64,000 bases of DNA from Paraspadella gotoi. Lineage: Eukaryota; Chaetognatha. The position numbers were made by a program, and so were the translations under genes. Below, in pieces: positions 11,901 through 23,021 of this stretch; within the stretch, counting starts at the first letter, position 1; every line of letters starts with the position of its first letter. A model generated the notes under the pieces. It was given only the letters and a program-made list of their open reading frames with translations. It was not told the origin of the DNA and did no database searches. The stretch covers positions 2,679,476 through 2,743,475 of the forward strand of contig JBJCIZ010000239.1 in the NCBI GenBank assembly GCA_051294375.1, read 5' to 3'.

Positions 11901-14900
11901 ATATTACTGTATTGTATTATTGTACTATATTACTAATACATGAAACGTTTCCGCAGAATGTCGGCCTTGAACGAGGACTTACAAGAGGCGGAGAAGCGGT
12001 TGGAGGAGCATCGAGCGACGTTGAACGTCGAGGAGACGAAGACGAGAATCGGAGAATTGGAGGAGAAGAAAAAGGAACTCAACCAGAAATCAAAGAACTC
12101 GATCTCGAACAGGAGGAGGTAAAAGGGCTCTTGAGTGTGGGGTAGGTTTTCCACTGGGCATATCTTTCAGTAAACCCTTACTGGTTGAAGTCTGGACCGG
12201 CCTCACCTAAAGGGGAGCACCTTAAGAAAGCTTGAAGCATACTTGGACGCCTTTTTTTTTCTCTAAATGATAAACAAAGCAAACAAATAATTGCGGGGAT
12301 TGTTTAAAAAATAAAAAAAAAGGTTCGGCAAACCGAAAAATTTACAAAAAAGGAGACAGTAAATCAAGAACTCAAGCGATTCCGTCCACATGAGAAGGCG
12401 GTTCAATCACGTGGCTTCAGGAAGCGAGCAGTTTTCAAAGCTTGTGCTTAAGGCAGACGAACAGTTTCTAAAAGAATTACTTTGGCGTTTTGCGGAAGTT
12501 TAGGCCTGCATTTGTTGCTTGGAGTTTGAAATTTGGGACTAAATTTATTGCTTGGAGTTAGGAATGAATTCATTAATCTCTTTTGCATTATTTAGTCGTT
12601 TTGAAATTAGTTTTCGATAAATTTACCACTCATAATTTAGCTTATCTGATTGTTACCTTTATGATTTAATGGGGGACATCAGCTTAGCTAAGTCATCTTA
12701 AGATCATCAACATGGCATTCCGTCTTTTCGCAGGTGGCTAAACTGACTCAGCAATTGACGACGCTAGAGCACGTGACCAAAGAGCAAACGACCAAGCAGT
12801 CAAATCTCGAGGATTATTGGACCAAACATGAGCCCGCGCTTAAGACCATCTTCGGCGAAAATTTTCAACGAACGACGGGACTAAAGAAAAAAATCGCCGT
12901 GAGAAACAAAAAAATGTTTTTTAAGTCTAACCTAAATAATTTCTCAATTTTATTGCTTAAACTTTGCTCGACCCAGGATTGGATCAAATCAAAGGACAGA
13001 GAATTGAAAGCCGCCCAGAAAGATCGCAACAAGGTGGACATCAGCATCAGCACTAAGCAGAACCAACTCAGGAGTTACACGGAAGAGAAGAAGAGGAAAG
13101 AGGAGGAGGTGAAGAACAAGGAAGCTCGCATTAAGGAACGATGCGAAGACAAGCCGCTCCACGAGAAACAGTTTGAGATCGAAGATCTCATCGACAGAGG
13201 TCGGGATTTATTATTACTTTTATTAATATCATCGTGATTACTTATTATTTTAAAACGTAATTTATTAGAGCGCAAGAAGCATACGCGATCGAAAGGAATC
13301 AATTTGACGTATAAAGGCTTTATGGAACACGTGCAAAAACCCCCGCACGATTGTCCCGTTTGCAGCGCTGACCTCTCTAGCTCGTGGGAAGAGGTCAAGG
13401 CGAAGCTTCAGCGAGAAATTGAGGAGGTATAGTTGGAAAATATGTGTACACTAACTTTTCTACTTGATAATATAATTTGTTAAAACCTTTTTGTTTGTTT
13501 GCTTGTTTGTGGCTCAGGTTCCCCAACGCATCAACATGCTGGAGGAGAAGATTAAAGGTCTCTTCGCGGAGGAAAGGAAACTCAACGATTTAAAACCCGT
13601 GCAAGACGCCGTGGAGAAGATCAGGCAAGTTCATTCTCGAGGATGGTTTCACAGTTGTTGCTCAATTCGAAATCTTGGGACGAATATATCGAATATATGC
13701 GATTACTATTTTTTTAAATTCAATTTAACTATTTCTTTTTCTTTTTAATGCAGAAACACGGACATTCCCGAGTTGGAGAGGAAGATGGAAGAGACGCAGG
13801 GGGAGATCGAGCGACTGCGAAAGGAAAAGGAAGGAAAGGACGAAAACTGCAAAGCCATGGAGACTCTGGTCGAGAGCGCCAGAACCGTGCAGCAGGTGAC
13901 CACACTGGGTGCTATTATTGCTGGTCTTTTAGCTCCGAGGGAAATTTCACGAGATTCCGTTGCCAGGGCCCTTTCTTAATTAGTAATTGTGTGTCTCTCT
14001 CTCTCACAGGACGCTCAACAAATGGATTCTTTAGATTCTGAATTAAAAGAGTTGAAGCGAAAGTTGGATCGCCTCGATCACAGCGGAAGTTTGGAAGGAA
14101 AGCGAAAGTTGCACGAAGTCCAAGAGGAAAAGGAAGAGAAAGGGAGGGAGAGAGATGCCGTGGACGCGGAGCACTCGGACAAGAACAATCGACTATATCG
14201 CTATCAGGACAATTTGAACAAGTGGGTCGCTATACGTTTGGATAGTACGCTTTAAAGCTACGTAATAAAAAAAACCGCCATATGCAAATGAGATTAAGAT
14301 GCCCGATCTTATTCGAAATAACGCTGCTAGAATACATAGTACATAGTAATAGAAAAAGAAAAATTTTTAGTTGGAATTATTTTTTCGATATCAATTTTTT
14401 CCAGATACACAAACGAGGTGACCCATTTGCGTCAAGAAAGAGTTTCCATCCAAGAGGACATTTCCCGCCAACGCCAGTTGGAGGAACGAAAGTTGGATCT
14501 GGACAGAGAGATCGAGGACGCGGATCGCGCCGTCGACGACCTTCGCCAAGAGATGAGACCCTTTCAGGACAAGACGGCCGAACTCAACGAAGAGAAGAGC
14601 GATAGGGTCAGGGCCAAAGATATTTTATTGCAGGATCTGCGAATCACGCAAGACTCTTACGCCAAAAAGAAAACCGCCATCGGTAACATGACCACGAAGG
14701 TAATTCGTCTGATTTTGATTTTTTTTAAAAAGAATTTCGTTTTTTTTTTTAAATTTCCCCCCTATTTTTCTTACTTCGTCTTCAGTTGAAGGAATACGTG
14801 AGAAAAGGCCGAGCCGGTAAATTGGCCGATGCGTTGGAAACGCGGAACGCTTGCGAAGCTAAAATACAACAACTGAAAAAAGATAAGGAAGAGTTGGAGG

Positions 14901-17754
14901 CCAAGCAGAAGGAAAACGACGAAAGGGTTATGGGTCAGGACACGGAGCGCAGGAATATTATGGTGAGAATATATATATATTAAGGCGTAGTGAAAGTTAC
15001 ATACGAAAATTCTAAAAGTCAATTATGAACAACATACCATCAGTGAACATTAATTTGTAAAAAAAATTAATTTTATGTTTTTTAATTTTCGCAGTAGGCT
15101 ATATTTATATATAGTACTATCCTTATAAAATCGAAAAATTTCAAAATAAGCTTATCTTAATTTTGACTGCAGATTTGAATTCCTCGTCAAAAGTTGATAA
15201 AAGAAAATATAAATAATTGTCAAAAATTATTTCATTAAGTGGGTTAAAAATTAAAAAAACTATATTTAATATATAAAAAGTTAATTTTCAGCTTAAAATA
15301 TAGTTTTTTCTAATTTTTGACCCACTTAATGAAGGAATTTTTCAAAAAGAGTTATATTTCTTTTTATCAACTTTTTATGACGAATCCAAATCTGCAAAAA
15401 AAATCTTAGAAAAAACTGTTTTGAAATTTTAACATTTATTGATTTAGTACTAGTATAAATATGGCCTACTGCGTAAATTGTAAAATTTATTATAAATTTT
15501 TTTATTACATAAATGTTCATTAATATAATATTGTTCGTTCCTCACTTTTAGAATTTTAATTAAAGTTAAATTTAGAAATTTTACTACGCCTTAATATATA
15601 TCTACGTTATAAAAGCTATATATATTTCATCTAAACGAAGCCCCGTTATTAACAAGGATAACATCAAACTTCAAAAAAACCGCAAAGAAATCGAAAAGAA
15701 GAACGAGGAATTGAAAAACTTGAAAGAGGAGACGGCCGGAAGAAATCTGGCCGAGATCGAAGATCAGTTGAACAAAGTGAAGCATCAAATGAGACAACTC
15801 GACTCCAAGATGCGAGAGTAAGACATTTTTTTCATTTTATGAATTTCATTGAGAATTCAACGATTGACGTTTTTTTGTTTGTTTTTTTTTTTTTTTTTTC
15901 ATTGAGAATATGGGATATATGAGATATATATATCTGTATGAGAATGGTTACCCTGGTTTTATATGTCATTGGTTCAGTGGACATTCAATGAGTGACTTAC
16001 TTAATGATTCGGAGGCTACTTGACTGGCTTCTTGGTAAGACTAATGAACTGAGAGTTAGGCTTGCAATATATTCAAGTATAAAAAAGTATAAACCTATGA
16101 AAAGATAGCAATTGCATGTTGCCACCTAACAATTATCTTAATGAGTGCTAAACTAAAAAGTCAGCTGAAATCACAAGAATAATTAAATAGTAAACTAGCA
16201 ATTATGATAATTAAATCATTAATTATTGAGCTATTAATTGAACCACAAATAAACATGATCATCTACTAATGTGAAATATTAATATTAAACCTTTAAGGCA
16301 ATAGAACCAATATCTATCAAAGCTTAATCAGAATACGACAATATGCAAATGAGATTGATGAACTCAATCTCATTCGAGATAATCCACAAATTAATCTGCT
16401 ACAAGAATTTAACCATCGACGTTTTTTTTTTTTTTTTTTTTTTTTTTTTATTAACATCGTGTCTAGATTAGAGATGGATCGCGTCAGTCACGAAAAATCC
16501 ATCTCGATGACGAAGAAAAATCTGGGATCGAAGGAATATCGATCCGTCGACGAGGAATACGGGAGGCAACTCATCAAAGTCGTCACCACGGAGCAGAGCA
16601 AGAAAGATCTCGCCAATTACCATACGGTTGGGAAGGGGGGGGTCTTTTTGCCGTCTCGTCATTGGTCAATGTCAATACGACAATATGCAAATGAGATTGA
16701 TGAACTCGATCTCATTCTTGGTTGTATTCAAAAGTTCCTTCCTTATAGTTTCGATGTTGATGTTGATGTTGATCTCAATCCGTTATGTAGGTTTTAAAAA
16801 CCGCCATGTCCGAGTTCCACAAACTGAAAATGCAAGAAATCAATAAAATAGTTAAGGAATTGTGGCGCACCACCTATCAGGTTTGGATTCCTTTTTTTTT
16901 TTTTACGATAAATATTATACATATTTATTAAATTTAATGGTACTTAACATTTTTTTTTAAAAATATAGGGCAACGACATCGAGTGGATCGAAGTCGTGAC
17001 GGATGTGGAGGAAGACGCTCGGTCCGCCGCGAAGACCGACGACATCGGGAGACAAGCGTACAATTACAGGTCCAGTCCTCGCGCTCTCCCCGTTTTCCCT
17101 CTCGAATCGAAATTAAAACTTCCCCCCCCTTTTAAAACGCAGGGTGGTCATGATGAAAAACGGTCGACCTCTGGACATGCGGGGCCGTTGTTCGGCCGGA
17201 CAAAAGGTCCTGGCTTCCTTGATTATCCGCCTCGCTTTGGCCGAAACCTTTTGTCAAGACTGCGGAGTTTTGGCTCTGGACGAACCAACCACGAATCTCG
17301 ACAGGTCGCGACTTAGAAAAAAAAATTTATGCTGGGTTTTTTATTTTATTTTTTTTTGTTCGCCGAAACACGCTCTTGATACTATTTCTCGCCCCGTCTT
17401 TTAACTAAAAAATAAATTTATAATTCGTAAAAAAAAAATTAAATGATTTTGAAATTTTTTTTTATAAATTGAAGGGAGAATATCGAGAGTCTGGCGAAGG
17501 CTTTGACCGACATCATTCACTCGCGACGCTCGCGGACTTTCCAACTCATCGTCATCACTCACGACGAAGATTTCGTGGAACTTTTGGGTAAGTTGGCCTT
17601 CGTGACCCGACGAATTATTTTTGGTCATTTAATTCCCTCCCTTTGTGTCCCCGTAGGCCGCTCGGAGTTCGTGGAGGAATTTCATTACGTCTCCCGGAAC
17701 AGCCAAGGCCTCTCGTGCGTGGAAACCAGAGACGTTTCTTCCCTCAATAACTAG
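8991..17754 (+). CDS. RAD50: RAD50 DNA repair ATPase
   Basis: SMC-like ATPase of the MRE11-RAD50-NBS1 complex, for double-strand break sensing and end processing. [10 protein letters not shown] is spliced to [10 protein letters not shown]; Walker [21 protein letters not shown] lies at ~9169-9228. Long coiled-coil exons flank a canonical zinc hook CPVC at 13352-13363. The C-terminal lobe has [20 protein letters not shown], signature [19 protein letters not shown], Walker [12 protein letters not shown] and the H-loop [12 protein letters not shown], ending SSLNN at 17754. I count about 20 exons: 8991-9020, 9100-9303, 9362-9618, 9720-9904, then many of 80-250 bp. Introns hold repeats at 9914, 10616, 11606, 14279, 14975, 16277 and 16671. 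One exon (11957-12120) needs a one-base frame change around 12080-12095 to join the coiled coil to the next exon at 12735. Apart from that the protein looks intact, ~1300 aa expected. Confidence 0.96.
9914..10107 (+). repeat. ~280-bp interspersed repeat, copy 2, 5'-truncated (RAD50 intron)
   Basis: Begins at GAGTGAATAAACAAGACTG and ends with TTGTACCAATTTCATAAC. It matches the 3' two thirds of the 7421 copy but is more diverged, with a small internal duplication (GAGGTCCTCAGGTCCTG) and an extra GAATGAAT step. 5' truncation with a conserved 3' end is what retroposition would give. Confidence 0.75.
10616..10700 (-). repeat. Dispersed stem-loop repeat, copy 2 (reverse)
   Basis: The reverse complement reads AAACTTAATCAGAACC, ATGCAAATGAGATCGACG, a loop, then TTGATCTCATTGG and AATCTGCTACAG. 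It has the same order of motifs as copy 1, in opposite orientation, inside a RAD50 intron. Confidence 0.75.
11606..11886 (-). repeat. ~280-bp interspersed repeat, copy 3 (reverse, RAD50 intron)
   Basis: Near-identical reverse copy of 7421-7700. It starts GAAATGGTACAACCAATATA and ends at the complement of AATAAGTATTCCCCGATC. Only a few substitutions separate it from the CDK5 intron copy, so both inserted recently. An AT-rich ATTGTACTAT minisatellite (11885-11940) follows directly. Confidence 0.85.
14279..14332 (+). repeat. Dispersed stem-loop repeat, copy 3
   Basis: CATATGCAAATGAGATTAAG, then a short loop and GATCTTATTCGAAATAA, ending near CTGCTAG. A short version of the family in a RAD50 intron. 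Confidence 0.6.
14975..15600. mobile_element. ~626-bp foldback/MITE-like element in a RAD50 intron
   Basis: The ends are inverted copies: TATATATTAAGGCGTAGT on the left, ACTACGCCTTAATATATA on the right. The inverted similarity continues inward. GCAGTAGGCTATATTTATAT pairs with ATAAATATGGCCTACTGC, CTGCAGATTTGAATTC with AATCCAAATCTGCA, and AAGTGGGTTAAAAATTA with the complementary TAATTTTTGACCCACTT. Nearly the whole element is one imperfect palindrome, with the centre around 15285. No coding capacity. It occupies almost the whole intron between exons ending at ~14961 and starting at ~15649. A TA-rich target is likely, but the exact duplication cannot be separated from the flanking TA run. Confidence 0.85.
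16277..16404 (+). repeat. Dispersed stem-loop repeat, copy 4 (long form)
   Basis: Long copy matching 1928-2047 over its whole length: TATTAAACCTTTAAGGCAAT, CTTAATCAGAATACGACAA, ATGCAAATGAGATTGATG, AACTCAATCTCATTCGAGAT, CACAAATTAATCTGCTAC. The arms around GATGAAC are nearly self-complementary. Confidence 0.8.
16671..16717 (+). repeat. Dispersed stem-loop repeat, copy 5 (core only)
   Basis: AATACGACAATATGCAAATG, GAGATTGATGAACTCGATC and TCATTC, with the same core as copy 4, ~300 bp downstream in the next RAD50 intron. Confidence 0.75.
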
Positions 17755-18330
17755 TACGATCATTCGCTCCGCTTCATTCCCTTATAAGGGGACAACGAAA
17801 CGAAAAACATTTTTCCCATAAACTACGTATTTGATTTTTTTTTTTTAAATACCTACCGATTTGTATTTCTAGTTTAATTGGATTTTTAGTTTACGCCGCA
17901 AATATTCGCGAGGCCATTTTCCTAATACTGCTTCATTTTAATCTAACTGCGGTATTAGTAAACCTTTTATGCGCAAACTTTACATAGTTGTTCACACTTG
18001 TGTAATTCTCGGTCATAAAGGTTACTAGAATCATGTAAAAAGAAAGTGAATGCGGCGCAGCACCGTTCCTTGTTGGATTATCATTCCGTATTTTGTTTTA
18101 TTTTTACTCAATTTCGATTAGTTTTGAATATGTTTTTGAATTACTATACTTCCCATTAAAATGCGCGTTTCAGTAGATATTTTGAAATGAAGTTATTTGT
18201 TATTAAAAATAAAGAAGAACGCACTTTTATTGGATCAATTATGCAATATGCATGGCCATACTTACGTCATTTTTATTTCATATATTCCGTTTTACACGTA
18301 TTACTTTAGACAGTCAACTTTGTTAGTAAA
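17755..18330. other. Intergenic RAD50-CCDC59
   Basis: RAD50 3'UTR and upstream sequence of the next gene. AATAAA lies at ~18208. No gene or repeat recognised. Confidence 0.5.
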
Positions 18331-18738
18331 TATGCCTCGGCCGAACAAGAAAAAGTCGTGGAAAAAAGGTTTTCAAACGTCGGAGAAAGACTTGACGAAT
18401 CAAAAAGTTAAAAACCAATACAAGAAGCTGTTACGAAAATCCGAGTTCAAACGAGTCCCTCCCAAATCTACGTCGACGATGAGAGAGACCCAGACACCCC
18501 GCTGAAGTCGAAGGCTCCGTCCCGAGCCCAGAAGCTATTGGCGGAAAAGCGAGAGAAGGAACGCCTCGCCGCCAAAAAGCAGGAGGACGCGGCGGCGAGA
18601 AAGATCGCGTTGGAGGAATATCGAAAGAAGAAGACGAAAGACTTTAAACGCCTCAGTAAAAAGACCACCAAGGGACAACCTCATATGGGCAGTAAAATGG
18701 AAATTCTACTCGGCAAAATTCAGCGGCAGATGCAGTGA
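18331..18738 (+). CDS. CCDC59: CCDC59/TAP26 - FYV7-like small rRNA-processing protein, frame-broken
   Basis: A small, very basic, nuclear/nucleolar-type protein. The N-terminal part (MPRPNKKKSWKKGFQTSEKD, then KNQYKKLLRKSEFKRVPPK) reads in one frame and stops at 18505. The C-terminal part reads in the -1 frame from about 18455: IYVDDERDPDTPLKSKAPSR, a Lys/Glu-rich helix, and RKKKTKDFKRLSKKTTKGQP followed by MGSKMEILLGKIQRQM. The KRLxKxTxxGQPxM...I..LL.KI ending is typical of the FYV7/TAP26 family of pre-rRNA processing factors. Joining the two at CCCAAA/TCTAC would restore ~136 aa without an intron. The break is either a missing base in the assembly or a real lesion. The next gene starts only 61 bp downstream. 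Confidence 0.7.
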
Positions 18739-18769
18739 TTTTTCCCCGTTTTTAATTTTTTAGTTTTCT

Positions 18770-18780
18770 TTTTTTCATAG
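18770..18780 (+). promoter_or_regulatory. Acceptor-like site between CCDC59 and TXNDC16 (possible trans-splice acceptor)
   Basis: The 61-bp spacer is a long pyrimidine run ending TTTTTTTCATAG, with AG at 18779-18780, 19 bp before the TXNDC16-like ATG. With no room for a promoter and 3' end, a shared transcript resolved by trans-splicing is plausible. Confidence 0.4.
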
Positions 18781-18799
18781 AAATTTAAATCATAAAATC

Positions 18800-21700
18800 A
18801 TGAAGACGATGGACGGAAAATCCATGTGGTTTTCCCTTTTGATTCTCTTTTGTCTATCGATCTCCGTAAAGCCCGGATCCACGCCCTCCGTTCATTACGA
18901 CGCGTTCCCGGAATACCTCCCTCCTCTCGACAATCGTCACTTCTCCGAGCCGGATACTTCGCCGCCGTCGAAGGAGAGATTCAAAGTTCTTTGGTTCCGC
19001 GACGTTCAATCCTTTCGCGACGCGATCGAGAACAAGCGGCTGACGATGGTCTACTTCAAGCCGGTGGCGCCGATGACGAACCGTCAGCGCAAAGAGGAGC
19101 GAACTTACGAGAAGGAGATCGCCATCGCGGCAGAGTATCTTCATCACGGGTACGAGGTAGTCGCGGCGACGATGCATTGTCGGGATGTCACCGACGCCGA
19201 GTTAAAGGCGAAAGCTTGTCCCCCAAAACTGGAAGAGAACGTCGTCAGGTTTTACTCTTCCGGTCGGGAGCTCGTCGAGTTGGGCGTCGCTGGACTCTAC
19301 GATGAAAACTCCTTAGTCTCCAACGTCCTCACGGTGTGTAAGAGGAAAATGATTAAAAACGTCATTAAATGCCCGTCAAGTTTTTTCTTTCTTTTTGCGC
19401 CGTCCTAGGTGTTGTTAGTTAACGACATTCACATCATAGAAAAACCCAACGAAATTCTAAAACTAGAAAAAAAATACGTGGGAAAGAAAAATATTGGTAA
19501 GTATTAAAAGATATGTTTTCGAACTTTTCCTCGGAAGCTTTACAAAGACCTTTCAAATTGTGAATTCTTTAGTCGTAAGCTACCACGATATCATCGGTTC
19601 CGCGCCTCATCGCGAAATCATGGAAGTGGCCCACCACTCAAAGCGCGAGCACCTCTTCGTGATCACCACCTTCAACGAATCTCTTTCTCTGTTACCTCTC
19701 GGTACGGATCTCACGCGTCTTCCGACGACTGCCGTCTGGGTTCTCTTGTGCAAGGAATCCACCGGTGTTCCTTGCCATGTCGTCAACTTTACCGAGACAG
19801 GATCTCGGATCACCTCGAAAAGACTCGGTCAGTTTCTATACCATTTGGAACTTGAACCGGTCAAGGAATTTCCAGATCCGGATCTTCCTCCGGCGTCGAT
19901 GGAACCGGTGACAATGCGTCGTTCTTTTCCGGAAACTGAGCTTCACGAAATAACCATTTCGTTCGATTCGCGGCCGCAAGATGGCCTGAAGAAACGAGAC
20001 TTTCTTCGAAACGTCGCCAAGGAATTGTCTCTGCGATACCGAGGAGAGGTATTGGATCATTAATGATTCGAATTGAGAATTTTCCGATCGGCTTAATATC
20101 TTAGTTCTCAACTTGCAGATCGGATTTGTTCTTTTCGATCGCGCATTCGAGTCTCCTCCTTCGGACGTTGTGGGCTCTGTCCTTATCATTACCTTTCGCG
20201 CTTTTAGCAAAGAATCCCAAGTAAAAGAAGACCTGCCTTCAACGAAACTCTTGTACACGGACGACGCATTTGCCCTCGAAGGGGATTTGATCTTCATGCT
20301 ATGGGACAGAATCGACGATGAACTTCGGCGAGCACATAAGAACGACGACGACGACGACGACGACGACGAGCTCTTCAAAGAGAAACTCGACGATCCCGTT
20401 CTCGTCAAGTTGCAGGAATACATGGGGAACAAGAGTTGGGAAGAACACGCGCACCGTCACGTCGCGACGCCCAAGAGCCACGGTTTAAAAGAGTTTCGGG
20501 GAATGATCGAGTCTCGATCCAAGTCGCAGCTCGTTTTGTTTTATTTATTCACCGACGGAAATAGCAAACTCGCCCTTCTCGCCTTCGGTAAATCCGCAAA
20601 AATATCCGACCTGAAACCAAAGACGAAAAACTCTTTTCTAAGAATTCATTGCGGCGATTGGCCCGACGTTTGCCTTCACTACGGCGTCGTTCGTTATCCC
20701 GTCGTCAAGATTTTCGATTTCTCCGCCGACGGCGTCTCGCATCGGGATTTTTCTGGGATCGTGGACGTCGACAGTCTCGTTGTGGCGGCGAATTTGCTGA
20801 GTGAGCCTCCGGTGTTGACGGCGAAAGAGGCTGATGGTTTGCGGGGAAACGGCTACGTCCAGAGAGCCTCATTCTTGCACGCAACGGGACGAAGGCTCGA
20901 CGAAATGGGCACCGCCATGTTTAAAGAAGTAGCGAGGAAGCATCGCGGCGAAGCGATATTCGTTATCGACGATGAAGGAGTTTCTGATCGTCGGCAATGT
21001 CCGGACATCGCGTCTGAAGGAAACTTAATAGTTGTGAGGCGCCCATGGGATAATCTTTGGCCGGAAGTCTGCGTCGAACTCAAGGCGACCGGCGAGGATC
21101 TCTGGCCCTGGATATCGGCAGCTGCTCGCCGTTCCGCCTGGCTCGAAATCACTGTCAAAACATTGCCGCAAGTCTTGGAGAAGGATAGACCGCTTCTTGT
21201 CCTTTTCGTTAACGAGATCCAGGAACCTGTTGAGGATTCGACCAAGGGTTTGGCCTGGAAGTTGGCCGGGATATTGGTTAGCGACGGAGAACGTGAGGAA
21301 TCGGACCACCGCCAGATGTTGGATTGGGCCCATTCGGAATTTTCTTCGGCCGTTTCGGTGGGATGGATGAATGTTGCAGCTAATCCTCTTCACAAGGAAG
21401 TGTTCAAGACGTACCACCCCTTGGGCACGGACCAAACTATTCCAAGTTTAACTTTCGTTGATTTCCAAAAAGGTTAGAGCTATGAGAAAAGAAAGTTTAA
21501 CAACTGATTAATCCACAGCTTTTTAAATAAAACGGGGCTTACTGATACTTACTTTGATTTTTATTCAGGGAAAGCCGTCAACATTCCCTTCTCGACGGCT
21601 CTCAACGGCGTGGAGTGGCTGAGGCGACTCGTGGAGAATCCCGATTCCGTCGACGACGCCCTCTTGAAGCCGATCTTCGACCCGGCTAGCGAAGGACCCG

Positions 21701-22269
21701 GCCCCATCGTTCTCTCACGGGTCGTTCATCTGCCTCGAGGTTACGTGGGTCCCGCGAAAAAAAACATCGATTTCAAGCAAAAACTCGCGATGGAAGCGAA
21801 AATGAAAAAGGAGAAAAAACGAAGGCGGGAAAAGGCGGGATTTGATGATGATGATGAAGGGGAAGTCGAGCTAGATACTGACGAGGAAGACTCTCAGGAA
21901 GAAACCCGAGGTCCAAGTGATTTTCGTGGAACGAAGATTACCGGCAATAAGATGGAAGAAAAAACGGAGGTCAACAGGTTCGTTTAAGTACATAAATACG
22001 AAGAGTGAATGACAGACGTGCATGGAATACAACTCGATTCGTTATTTGTCAGATTGGAGGCGGAAAATGATTTGGCGGAGCGAATCAAATTGATCGAGCA
22101 TCAGTGGAAGAAAGATCCTACGCTTCTGTTGAAAATGAAGAAAGAGATCGACTCTGAGGCATCTCGCAAAAGTTTCAGAAAAGTCCTCAAGGAACTGATG
22201 CGAAGAAATCCTGATCGCGTTGTGGAATTAGAAGAACTAATTCACAAACCGATACACAATGAGCTGTGA
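18800..22269 (+). CDS. TXNDC16: TXNDC16-like ER thioredoxin-fold protein
   Basis: Secretory-pathway protein with a signal peptide (MWFSLLILFCLSISV, residues ~9-23). Several thioredoxin-fold-like segments lack CxxC motifs (e.g. KVLWFRDVQSFRDAIENKRL, AKEHRGEAIFVID-like blocks such as RKHRGEAIFVIDDEGVSDRR). There is an internal poly-Asp run (20341-20367). A charged C-terminal region follows, ending in the helical segment DLAERIKLIEHQWKKDPTLL and the terminal tetrapeptide HNEL, a KDEL-like ER-retrieval candidate. Exons: 18800-19333, 19409-19496, 19573-20048, 20119-21472, 21569-21977, 22053-22269; all junction phases agree. Total ~1025 aa, longer than human TXNDC16 (~825 aa). Assignment rests on overall layout and low similarity, so another large ER thioredoxin-like family member remains possible. 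It lies 61 bp after CCDC59. Confidence 0.6.
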
Positions 22270-23021
22270 TATTTTAAGTCGGATTTTTTGTTTTGTTTTT
22301 TTTTTTTTGTTTTGGTTTTTTTTACAAGTGTTACTCAATCTGCTTTTTCAGTATTTCATATAAGGTTTTTATTTACCTTTTTTTTCTTCAGCATGATCTT
22401 TATAAAAAATTGTATTACTGACGCTGCGTTTTCTACACAATACTTAATAAGTAAATAATAATAATAAGTATTACCTATAAGTATTACTTATAGGTAGTTT
22501 GGGGAGAAGAAAGAAATGTAAGATAGGACACTATTATTTAATTATTTAATAAAAGTTATTTATGATATACTTTTGGGTATTATAATCTAATATTCTGATG
22601 AAAAATAAATTTCTTTCATCTTTCTTCTTTCTTTGAAAGCGGTAGTCGCAAATATTTAATCATATATTATTTTATATGTTAAAATACTTGGATGTTAATG
22701 ATCTGATTTTTGTCAATATATTTTGGTGCACAATTTATTAGGTACTGAAAGTACATAGATCTTTTTTGTCGGGATTTTTATTTAATAAACTATATTTTTT
22801 ATTTCACATTTAAGCTGCCCTGTTCAATTTAACTGAAAGTGGTGCAGGACCACGTATTGCAAAATTAGTTTTACCAGTCATTGCGCGCTCTAGATAATCA
22901 CCACCGTTCTGACTAACGTAAATGTACATTTATTTTTAAACATTCAGACGACGAGAATCAGAATGAATCGCTTTTCCTCGTAAAGCGGAGGGCTCGATTA
23001 TTTAGATATAAAGGTATAAAA
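22270..23021. other. Intergenic
   Basis: AT-rich spacer with AATAAA motifs (~22549, ~22785) and a small palindrome CCTATAAGTATTACTTATAGG (~22473-22493). No gene seen. Confidence 0.5.

Noticed and set aside
12133-12734. Possible snRNA or transposon in the 600-bp RAD50 intron
   Set aside because: I compared it with U1, U4 and U5 features and saw no Sm site or conserved core; it has no inverted or direct repeats either.
18455-18485. Programmed -1 frameshift in CCDC59
   Set aside because: The site does not form a proper X-XXY-YYZ slippery heptamer in the zero frame and no downstream structure is evident; a missing base is simpler.
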